NCBI RefSeq assembly: GCF_000263735.1
Contig: NC_017946.1
Span: 971,348 to 1,035,347, forward strand
Direction: 5' to 3'
Length of the DNA stretch: 64,000 nucleotides
Source of the DNA: Pyrococcus sp. ST04
GTDB lineage: Archaea; Methanobacteriota_B; Thermococci; Thermococcales; Thermococcaceae
The notes beneath the pieces were generated by a model, which was given only the letters and a program-made list of their open reading frames with translations, was not told the DNA's origin and ran no database searches. A program made the position numbers and the translations under genes. Every line of letters starts with the position of its first letter. Within the stretch, counting starts at the first letter, position 1. Positions 27,187 through 39,100 of this stretch are shown piece after piece.

Positions 27187-30100
27187 GGAGGGTTAGCCTT
27201 ATTGTTTTGATGATTCTTCTCGGCTCCCTATTACCTCATAACTTTGTACTCCACGAGAGAGTTCTCGCCCAAGCGGGGCCTTCCGATATAGTCGTTTCGA
27301 ATCCAAGGTATACCGTGGAGAACGGGAAAATAATTGTTTCCGTTCCTATTGAGAATAGGGGAGGGTCGGGAAGTCCATTTAACCTCACGTTCTCATTCAT
27401 TGGTTTCATAAGTTCTCCAGAGCCTGAGGAGGTTCCCTTCACATGGTTCAACACGAGCAGGATGCTTGAAAATTCGCGTGAGGTTTCGTCGGGGGAAGTA
27501 GTTAATGGTAGTGTCGTGCTAAGGGACGACGATGGCTACATAATATACGAACTTCCCTTTGAGCTGAACTTCTTTGGTATTCCCGTGAAAAAACTCTCGG
27601 TCAGCACCAACGGCTACGTGGAGCTGATGACGGAATACGAGGACACTATCTCCGAGGGGGATTACGAGGTATGGGATTTCCTCTCCGAAAGCAGGAGAGA
27701 CTTCGTAGCTGGTCTCGATGAGGATCTCGAAACCGAGGACGGCTATCTGCTCGTGGCCAGAATAGAAAACGGCGTCGTGATTGAGTGGTTTGGCTCAACA
27801 TGGGATGAGTACGACTCGGAGAACTACCCCATCAACTTTCAGCTGATAATACTTTCCAACGGGACGCTCATATGGAGCTATGGTCGTCTCAGGGCCCTAA
27901 GCTACGGCAAGGCGGGGTACTTCTCAAGGGTCTCACTCGAATCCAGGGAGATTGAGCCTGAGGAAGGAAAAAGCTACTCTCTGAGCCTCCCCCAAGTGAC
28001 TCCAACAGTTCTGAAAGTTCAGATTCCACCCATGGAAGAGAATGAAACCCGTAACGTCTCCATAATTTCGCCGGTGGACGAGGGATACGTGCGCATTTTT
28101 GCTGACTTGGAAGAGACACTAAATGAGGTCGACCGCTCAAACAACTTTGCTGAGCTGTGGCTCTGGCCCGGAAACTACTGGATAGAAAACGTCAGCATTG
28201 GCAATGTAACCCCCGGCGAATTCGTCGAGGTAAACTTTACGGTGAAAACAACTTCAAGGCATCCGGAGCCTGTGGCGGTGAGGCTCCTAAAGAATGGGGA
28301 AGTAGAGGTAGAACGCCACATCTGGAACCTCCCAGCGGAGGGTCTGACAGGGGCTCTTCACTGGCTTGCCCAGGGCGGGAGCTACAATCTGAGCCTTGAG
28401 ATAGATGCAATGGGAGATACAAACCTGAGCGACAACTGGGTCTATCTTGGAGAGTACTCCTTCCCGTTGCCGAACTTCAGGATAGTAAATTACTCCATTG
28501 AAGTGCCCCACTGCTCTGGCTCCCCGGCGAGGATAAGGGTGAACGTGACCAATGATGGATCGCTGAACTGGAGCAATGTGGGGGTAATGGGGGCACTCAT
28601 GTACAGCGACGGAACCATGTCACCATTCTGGACCTTCATACCATTCCTGCCTGCAGGAAAAACTGCCGAAGTTCTGCTGGAGCCCGTGGTTGCCCCAGGG
28701 AACATAACCGGGGTTCGTATAGAGGTTGATCCCTACGACTGGGTCGAGGAGTCTAGTGAGGACGACAACTCTGTGAGCGTTGACCTTTCTCTGAGCATTG
28801 AAATGCCTGACTTTACTGTGGTTGGAATGGAGATTCCTTCAAACGTAACGACTGGGGAATCTTACCTGGTAAACGTTACCCTGGACAACCTGGGAGGCTG
28901 CTACGGTGGGGCTGTGGGAGTTAGGCTCTACGAGAACGGTCGCGATGAAGACTCAGAATACGTAGAGATAAACGGAACTACTAAAGTCAGTCTGAGGTGG
29001 TCACCTTCGGCGATAGGATGGGTCAATCTCACCGTCGCAGTCGATCCATACAATGTGATAGCTGAGCTTAGAGAGGATAACAACGAGCTAACTGAGAGAG
29101 TTTTTGTGAGAGGGCCCGATATAACGATAACGAACGTTGAACTGGTGAGCTTTGACGGGATAGCAGGAAGCCCGGCCGTCTTCAACGTGACGCTCAAGAA
29201 CCTCGGTGAAACCTTCACCAGCGGGTTTTATATCAAGGCCTACGGGGGCCTCAGTACGAGCACAATATATGTTCCTGGAGGGCTTTCGAAGGGCGAAGAA
29301 AAGACCGTGGCGATGGAAATCTACGCTAACGCTGGGAACGTTACCATCTATTTTAAAGCCGATTCCTCCGACAGGATAACGGAGACGAACGAGTCAAACA
29401 ATGACTTTTCATACGAACTGAATGTTCCCTTGCCAAACTTTAAGGTTGAAGCTATATCCCTCCCCGAAAACACCGTCGGCTACGTTCCGGTAAACGTCAC
29501 GGTGAGGAACATCGGAGCACCCTACAACGGCACGCGCTTTCCGCTAACGCTCAAGATTTCCATTGGGGGACGTTCAAGATACTATTACATCAGGAATCTT
29601 TTCGGAAGCAACGAAACGATAACCAAGCAAGGGACTATAATTATACAGGCTCCAGGAGGGCTTGTGAATGCAAGTGTCTATTCAAACGTCAATGAAACAT
29701 CTAAATCCGACAACTGGTTGGCCATGAACGTCTCAACCGGCTATCCCGACCTGGTAGTAGAGATTCATCCGCCGGAGGTTTCAGCCGGGAGCTACGTGCG
29801 GGTCAACTACACCGTGAGGAACCGCGGGAACGCGACCCTCTTCCTTAAAGGAACCTCCCTACCCGTGAAATACGGAATTGAATACGAGGACGGGAGAAGA
29901 ATAACCGGAGGGACCTGGATAAGCAACCTTGTTCTGGAGCCTAACGGGACAGCTGAGATAAGGCCCTACCTCAGGTTCAATGGAGGCAGAAACATCTTGT
30001 TTGGTGTTATAGATGAGGCGAACCGGTGGGTGGAGAGTAACGAGGACAACAACAATGCCACCCTCCTGCTGGAGCTGGATAAGCCGGATTTCGCAATAGC

Positions 30101-33100
30101 AAACTATTCGATTCCGGATGAGGTTCTCAACGGCAGTGCGTACCTTTACCATCAGTATGGAATCGAGGTCAACGTCACTAACCTCGGGGGAGAATTTATG
30201 GGACATCTGATAATTGCCCTGCTTGTCGATGGCAGGGTGAATGAATTAACCGGATTCTACAACCTTGGAAAGAACGAGACCAAGGAGGTAACCCTCTACT
30301 ACAGGCCTGAACCCGGGAAACACAACCTAACGATAGCACTCGACTACAGTAACGAGTGGATAGAGGAGAGGAAAAACAACAACAATGCCACCGCTATGAC
30401 CGCTGAGTTCGGGATGCCCGACGTGACTCCGGTTGGCGTGACATGGGAGCCCTACAACTTCACCTCGGGCGAGAGGGTAACCTTCAAGGTTTACCTGAAG
30501 AATCTAGGCCAGGCTTTTGAGAAATCATTCACAACCCGGATTGAAATATGGAACGGAAGCAGCAGGCTGGCGTATGGTACTGCTTATCCCTATCCCTACG
30601 GCTACACCTTCCGGGAAAATGAGACGCGGGAATTCAGATGGATCTGGTACGGTGCAGAGCCTGGGAACTTGACCCTCAGGGTAGTGGCGGATTACTACAA
30701 CTACCTGCCGGAGACCAACGAGACTAACAATAACCTCACCGTTGACCTTGGAAGCATCGGAACTCCTGACTTCGAGTTGAGCAACCTGAGCGTTGGAGAG
30801 CTGGCCTTTGGAAGGTGGGTGGATGTTAACGTCACACTCAGAAATCTCGGGGAGAGCATATACAGACCTTTCAACGTGCTCTTCAACCTTAGCGGGAAGA
30901 CTTACTATGAGACCGTCTACGGCATCGGTGCAAACGAGATGAGGATTCTCAGTAGGCGTTGGTACGTTGATAGAACCGGAGAACTTAAGGTGAGGGTGGG
31001 GGTTGATCCAAGGAATGAAATAGTAGAAACGAACGAAACGAACAACTGGATCTCTGCAATCTACCACGTAGAGCCTCCAGAACTTTTCATAGTCTCATAC
31101 AGGTGGGAGAGGCATGAACTGGCAAGCGGATACTTGGCATTCACGGTGAACGTGACGAACTCCGGTGGAGACACCTACAAGGGCTTCTATCTTGCTATGT
31201 ACGTTGATGGTTCACTGAAAGCCCGTGTTTGGGTTCCGACGCTTCTTTCGGGTGAGACCTTGGAGAAAACCCTGAGATGGCGCCTTGATACAGGAGGAAT
31301 GCACGAAGTCTGGCTGGTGATTGATGATGGCAATTTGATTCCAGAAACTGACGAGGACAACAACATCGTGAAGACCAACGTCACCATTGAGCTCCCAGAC
31401 ATTGAGGTCGAGGGGGTCTCGGTTCCTAAGATGCATGCCAATGCACTATTTACTATTAACATTACTCTGAGGAATTCCGGCATCCAAGACATCGAGAGAT
31501 CATTCTTCGTGGCGGTGTACCAGGACGACAAATACCTCGGGGGAGCATGGGTTAATTCTCTTCCTGCGGGAGATTCAAAGAAAGTTGGGATAGCGGTCAG
31601 GCCCTATCCAGGTGATTCCACCATAACAGTCGTAGCGGATCAGTACAACACCATTGTCGAGGCCAGCGAGGACAACAACGAACTCTCGGTGACCGTTCAC
31701 GTCAGTGCCCCAGATCTGAGGGTTATCTCTTTCTCTCCCGGAAACCCAGGGTACTCCGGAGAGACTGTAAACGCGACTGTTATCATAAGGAACGAGGGGG
31801 ACTACGAGACGGGAACATTCCAGTTGGCGATTCGCGAAAACAGGAAAACCCTTGGAAGCGTGTACGTTGAAAGCCTTATGCCTGGGGAGGAGCTAAACGT
31901 CACGGTACCTTGGAAGGCAGTACCGGGAAGATACAACGTTACCGCGGTCGCCGATCCATACAACGTCATTCGGGAATGGGACGAGAGCAATAATGCCCTG
32001 AGCATTCCGGTCGTCGTTCCGGCGCCAGATTTGAGCGTTTTAAGCTTCAGTTACTCTGGCAGGAGGATAGCAGGGGAGAGCATGAGTTTCATCGTAACAG
32101 TTGCGAACAAGGGAAACACCACCCTGTTGCCGTTCTACGTGGTTATCTATGCTAACTCCACTGTTATTGGTGTCAAAAGGCTCAACGGACTCCAATCGGG
32201 AGAAGTAAGAACCATTTACTTTGAGAATTCCTGGAAAGCCCGCTATGGGAGCTACGTTCTTAGAGCCGTGGTTGATCCCTATAACAAGATAGCTGAGCTG
32301 AGGGAGGACAACAACGAGGCCAATGTGTCGGTATTCATAGACGACGAGACTCCCCCGTCAGTAGTTACTCTCTACCCAGCCAACGGAAGCTTCACTAATG
32401 AGGCACTCATCGGTGTCCTTCTGAGTGATGAAGGATCTGGAGTTGATCTTGAAAAAAGCCAGTTGAAGATTTATCGCGAAGGTATTCCAGTTGAAGGCTT
32501 AGGTGAGGCCTCGTGGGGGTGGCTTATCTTTAGGAACTCAACACCCCTTCTAGACGGAAACTACACGGTAATTCTCACGGCCGTGGACAGGGCTGGTAAC
32601 TCGATAGAGTACTCGTGGAACTTTGTTCTTGACAGGAAGGCACCAGTGATTTCCAGCAACATCGTCAACGGCACCCTTTACAACGGGAGTGTGGTGCCGG
32701 CGATCAACGTCACCGACGAGAACCTGCTGAACTATAGGGTAACCGTTAACGGGAGAGAGTTCCGTGGCGGGGAGATACGGGCTGACGGGAGTTACCTCCT
32801 TGAGGTCTTTGCTGTGGACAAGGCAGGTAATAAGGCGAGATATTCAGCCTGGTTTACGGTCAACGGCATTCCCCATCCACCATCGGGTCTTACACTGAGG
32901 ATGGAAGGAAAGTACGTGGAGCTGAATTGGCTTCCAAGTGGGGATTCGGACATCGCTGGATACTACGTTTACGTGGATGGAAAGAGGCTCAACGAGGAAC
33001 CGGTGGAGGTCACAACCTTCAGGGATATCTTCAGGGGAAGCCTCAACTACAGCGTAACGGCGGTTGATTTCATGGGCTTCGAGAGCGAACCAGTTCAAGT

Positions 33101-36100
33101 ATTCCCTGTGAGACTTGAAATAGAGACCGAGAAGATGGTAGTGGGCTACCCAACCGAGGTCAGAGTGAATATTGAGAACCTAGATGGACCAGCCAACGGG
33201 ACGCTGAGGCTTGAGCTAGTGGACGTCTTTGGAAACATCATCGAGGGTATCGTTAGAAACGTTAGTCTCATCCCTGGGAACGGCACCGAGAACTTTGAAG
33301 TCGTAGTTCCACAGGGTCTTAGCTCGCTTAGGGCTTCCCTGACCATCAATAACTCTGGAACTTTAGCCGTCCTTCCGGTGATTCCCGAAGAAGCCGAGGC
33401 CCCAGTAATTCTCCCTCAAAAGCTTGAAACTGGTCTTCCCGGGCTCGTGGAGGTCAGATTGAGGAATCACGGTTCCAGACCGCTCGACACCTCCAAGGCC
33501 ACTTTGAGGCTGGGAAACATTACAGGGGAGGCCATTGGAGTTCTCCCAACAATTTCTCCAGGTGAGGAAGCGGTTCTCCGCTACCGTATCGTTCCGCGGG
33601 AAAGGGGGCTTCAAAACCTGACTTTCCGTCTGGGATACTTATCAGCAACGATAGAGGTTAATATCAGAGATCCGGTAACGAGTCCAGTTATGGTGTCCAC
33701 AGAGAACTTCGTGCGTGGGGCTAGAGCAAAGGTTTACGTCACCTTCAGAAACATTGGCACAGCACCGCTGAGGGTTGCGGATGTTGAAGTGCTCGGAATG
33801 AGGCGGAGTGTCGGGCTTCTCCTCCCACCAAATCTCTCGGTGGAGCTTCCCTTTGAGTACACGGTACCCCAGAACGCCTCGCGGATTCTCATAAACGCCA
33901 CCGTCTTTACCGATGTGGGAACGTTCAGGAGGAGCATCGTGGCAGAAACTGCGGAGCCAACTTACAATGCCAACGTCACGGTTAAGCCGGTCTTCACAGT
34001 TGGAGAGGATGTGCTCATCGAGGGATTCGCCTACAATTCAAGTGGCCTTCTTGCTAACGTTCCGGTCAAGGTTAGCGTCCTCCGTGGTGACTTCGTGAGG
34101 GAATACTACGTGGTCACCGATGGAACGGGACGCTTTAACCTCACATTCCGGCCGTTAAGGGGAGAATACGGGCACTTCATCGTGAGTGCGACCCATCCGG
34201 CTGTCGTTGCCCCGGAGAGGGACGGGGAGTTTGATATAGTCGGCCTAACCCTTATCCCCGATGTATATGACCTCACGGTTACCCGGGAGTTCACTGGGGA
34301 AATTGAGGTAGAGATAATCAACCACTGGCTCGACTCGAACGTCTCGGTTGATGTTAGTGCTCCGGAGACCTACAACGTTACAGTTCCCCCGAAGATAGAG
34401 CTGAAAAGTGGTCGCAACCGCCTGAAGATTGGACTTTCCAGCAAGAGTGCGGTTAATGGAACCATAGTGATAACCTTCAGAGCTGTCCAGCTGGGGATTG
34501 AAGTGAAGAAGAACCTTACCGTGAGGGTTAACGTCCTTCCACCCGCTCCAAGAATAGAAATCGAACCCCTCAGCCTCGATGTAGGACTTTTGACTAACGA
34601 GAGTGCTAGCAGGACAATAACGGTAAAGAACACGGGATTCGAAGAGCTCAGGAACGTTAGTGTCGTCTCGTCCATAGAATGGGTAAAGGTTGTTTCGGCA
34701 TTCACCGGGCTTGAAGCCGGAAAATCAGGGGCCATAAGTCTCTACATAGCTCCCCCTGAGAACCTAACCGGGACGTTCGAGGGGAGTATAAGGATATCTT
34801 CCTCAAATTACAGGGACATTTATGTTCCAATCAGGATAACTGTAACTCCAAACGCCAAAGGCTCCCTCAGGGTCATCGTCATGGATCCCAACGCCACAAG
34901 GCTAGAAAAAGCTGAGGTTACACTCTACAATGGATACGCCCATTTTGAGGGGAAGACGGACGAAAACGGAACGGTGATCTTCACCGACGTTCCAATCGGA
35001 GAATACACGCTTATAGTGGGTGAGGAGAGCCACTATACTTCAAGCAGGAAGGTTGTCATAGAGGCAGGACTGGAGAGGAATCTAACTGTAGTGCTTATGC
35101 CCTCGGTGCTGGAGATTGAATGGGAGGTCGTGCCTGTAACCATAGAGGACGTCTACATCATAAAGCACGAGATTGGTTACACTACCTACGTTCCCGCTCC
35201 AGAGATAAAAACATACGGTGGCGATCTTGAGGTTTACATAGACTATGAAAAGCTGGCGGAGTTGGGGATAGTAGAGTTCCGGGGACAACTCATAATCAGG
35301 AACACCCATCGCTACGTATCGGTCTTCAATATCACCTTTGAGAGCGGTGGCAACCACTACATAGATGTAGAGTTTATGGTGGATAGAATAGACGAGCTGA
35401 AGCCCGGAGAAACCGTAATAGTACCCTACGTGGTGAGGATTTACTACCAACGCTCGCCGCCTATAAACCCGTGCCTCCACGAGACCAAAGTCTTTATCCT
35501 CAAAGCGGGCGTTGTTTGTGTGGAGGAAGCTGGAAAGATAACCTTAAAGGCCCAGAAAGTGCACAGGTTGATAGTCAAGCCAACCTGCGACGGTTGCTGG
35601 AAGAGCCTGCTAAACATAGGTGCGCACATACTCTTTGAGAAGCTGAGCGACAAGCTGGGAGACCTGCTTGAGAACAATGAGATAGCCAAAGACTCCGGGG
35701 ACAAGGCGCTTGAAGCTTTGAAGGAGCTATATGAGGCATACTATCAGATGAGCATGAACCCCACCGATGAGAACATAAAGAACTATGAGAAAACTCTCCA
35801 GAAGTTCAAAGGAACTCTTCTGGAGATTGGAAAGACCGCCCTGGCAAAGTACGGCGAGAAGTACCTTGAGAACTATCTCTCCACCGAGGGAATTGAGTTC
35901 GACTTGATACTCGATGAAAAGGGTCAGGTCGTCGGGTTTGTGATACCTTCTGATGTCACTCCGATGTACCCAGAGGTCATGAGCACTATCAACGTGCAGA
36001 ACGGAAACGTTCAAGTGAACTGGGAGGAAGCTGAGAAACTTGCAGACAAGCTAACTGGCGGGGTTATATCGGAACTCAAGGAGAAGGCCGAGAACCTGTG

Positions 36101-39100
36101 GATAGTCGAGATGATCAACCTAATAGTGAAGCTTGTTGATGATTACACGCCAATGATAGCTGAGGCCGGAATGAACTGTGCTATCTGCCTACTTCACAAC
36201 AACTGCAGTCCGCCAAATGTCGGGGAGATGAGACCAATCCAGCTCATACGCACGGCCTACTTCACCGGATACGACGGAGGCGGAGCCGGGGGCGTTTCGG
36301 GAGGCGGTGTCCAAGGGGAAACCAGCGTTGGAAGGTTCACGTGCGAGGGTCTTCCGAGACCAAAGAATTCCACGTCACAGACATCGCAACCAACGACTAA
36401 CTCATGTACGGCTTGTAGCATCAAAACTAATCTCTCTGACCCGGGGGAGAGGAAAATCTGCGTTAATCTCCCAGTGAGAAACCTTCCATCCCAGCCCCTC
36501 CAGGAGAACGAGAATGGAGAAGCGCAGAACATGCTTCACATGTGCGTTGATCTGGTCATAACCATAGAACAGAGACTCACCTTCGAGAGACAGGCATTCA
36601 GGGCTTCACTTAGGTTCACTAATACTAATGCCAACTACAGCCTGGAGGATGTCAACGTTACCTTGGTCTTCTTCGACGATAACGCTAAGGATGCAGGCGA
36701 GAGGTTCTTCGTGAGGCTCGAGGAGAGGAGCGGTCTGAACAACGGAGTACTACAACCAAAGGGAGAAGCAAGCTTCAGGTGGCTCATAGTGCCTAAGGTG
36801 GGGGCGGCGAGAGAGTTCAGAACGAGATACTACGTAATGGCCAATGTTACCGCAAAGCTCGGCGACTCCAGACTTGTCTTTGAGACCTGGCCGGCTGTGA
36901 TAGAGGTTAAGCCGGTTCCCCAGTTGGAGCTCGACTACGTGATTCCAAGAAAGGTCTACGGCGATGACCCATACACCCCGGAGATAGAGCAGCCAGTGCC
37001 CTTCATATTCGGATTAAGGGTGAAAAACGTTGGGTATGGAGAAGCCAGGAACCTGAGGATAGCATCAGCCCAGCCCAAGATAGAACGTTCCAACTATCCA
37101 GGAGTGTACATAGATTTCAAGCTACTAGGAACCATCGTTAATGGAAAGGCAGCCCCCAACAGTCTAACGGTGAACTTTGGGGATCTAAAGCCCGGAGAAA
37201 GCTCAACGGCAGCATGGATAATGAGCGCGGAAGTAACGGGAGATTTCGTTTATTACAATGCCACCTTCCAACACAGCGACGAACTAGGTGGAAACGAAAC
37301 GTCCCTAATAAGGGTTCTGAGAACACACTTTCTCTTTAGGGCCTTCAACGACACCGCCAACGACGATGGGATGATGGACTTCCTAGTGGATGATGATGGG
37401 GACGCCATTCCAGAGATGATAATCGACTCCAACGGGGAGGATTATCCCGTTCTGAAGGTCAACTTCACGGAGGAGTATGGGAGAGGCTTTAGAAAGGTAA
37501 TTCCTCTGGTAAAATCCCCAGGTTGGATCTACATGGCGATACCAGTTAGCGGGTTCACGAGAGCGACGAGGAGCGATGGAAAAGAACCAGTGGCCCAATG
37601 GATTGATAACGAAACTCTCCATCTTTTGGATCTTGGAACCTCGGAATTCTACGTTCTAAAGGCTAACCGCCCGCCGGTTCCGGTGGTGAGGGTCAGTGAA
37701 CCCATTCTCGTCAACAGAACAGTAACCCTTGATGCATCATTGAGCTACGATCCAGATGGTAGAATCATTAGATACCTCTGGCGGATTGGCAACGATACTT
37801 TAGAAGGCCCCCTGGTGAGCTATACTTTTAGAGAAGTTGGAAACTATACGGTCATTCTGACTGTCTGGGACGAAGAAAACTCCAGTGCCTCCATAACAAG
37901 AAACATCAGGGTCTATCTGGGCCCGAAGTTCGTCGTTGAAGTGGGAACTATTCCGGAGTGGGGAATAGTGCCCTTCAACGTCACCGTTGAGGTTAGCGTT
38001 ACCAACACTGGGGATACTCTAGGCACATACAATCTTACTATCCTCATCGACAATCAGCTGGAAGTGGTTGAGGAGGTAACACTTCAGGCAGGTGAAATGA
38101 GAAATCTAACGTTCCCGGTTGAGATAACGAGCGCGGGTGAGCATGTAATCTCCGTTAATGGAAAGAACGCAACTGTGTTGGCCTACTGGAACATAAGTCT
38201 GAGTAAAAACGAGACCCTTAAATACACGAAGGACTTCGGATTCTACGATTCCCTAACCTGGGAACCCTTTGTGAAGGACTTCAATAACTGGACCGCACAA
38301 TTGCTGGAAAACGTCTCCCTCCCAGAGCTAATGCTTGAAAGGATACTCGACGAAAAGGTCTCCAACTGGACACTTGTGAATCGCTCCGAGAACCTCAATC
38401 CTCGGGAAAAGGAGGGTTACATTAGAGCCATATACTTCAGAAACGCCACCATCAGAGGAATATCCGGGTGGAACTACACTACCGTAAGGGTAGCTCAGAG
38501 AGTGGTGATCTTCGCGAACGCAAGTCACAGGCTCGATGAGGAGCCACCGACGATACGGGTAACCCCGGAAAGTGGTGTCTATGAGAGAATACCAGTTCTC
38601 AACGTTACAGTCATTGATGAAACCAACGTCACGGTCTGGGTGGAGACGAAGAGGGGCAGGAAAAATCTGACGCTTCTGCTAAAGAATGGCAACGTGTCAG
38701 TTTGGACCGGTATGCCACCCCTTGGGCTTGGGAACAACACGGTTACTGTCTATGCAGAGGACTACTTTGGAAATCGGGCCAATGAGACGCTCTGGATTTA
38801 TCTCAACCCCAAAGCTCCCATAGTTACGATAGAGAGCCCGGAGGAGAAAGTTTACAACTCCAGACAGGTCTGGATAAACTACACCGTAATCGATGATGAT
38901 CTCGTTGGTGTGAAAGCCTACCTTGACGGGAGGCTCATCTCGACTAACTCCTCGTGGAGCGTCAAACTGGTGCTCGACTATGGAACTCACAACTTCACAG
39001 TCGAGGCGTGGGATGTCAGCAACAACGTCACGGAGACTGTCATGTTTAGAATAAACGAACCTCCCACAGTGAACTTCACGTGGAGTGCTGAGTATCTAGA

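Noticed and set aside
30525-31067. Long open frame on the minus strand inside the giant gene
   Set aside because: It mirrors the biased codons of the CARDB repeats, has no ribosome binding site and its product looks like a shadow translation.
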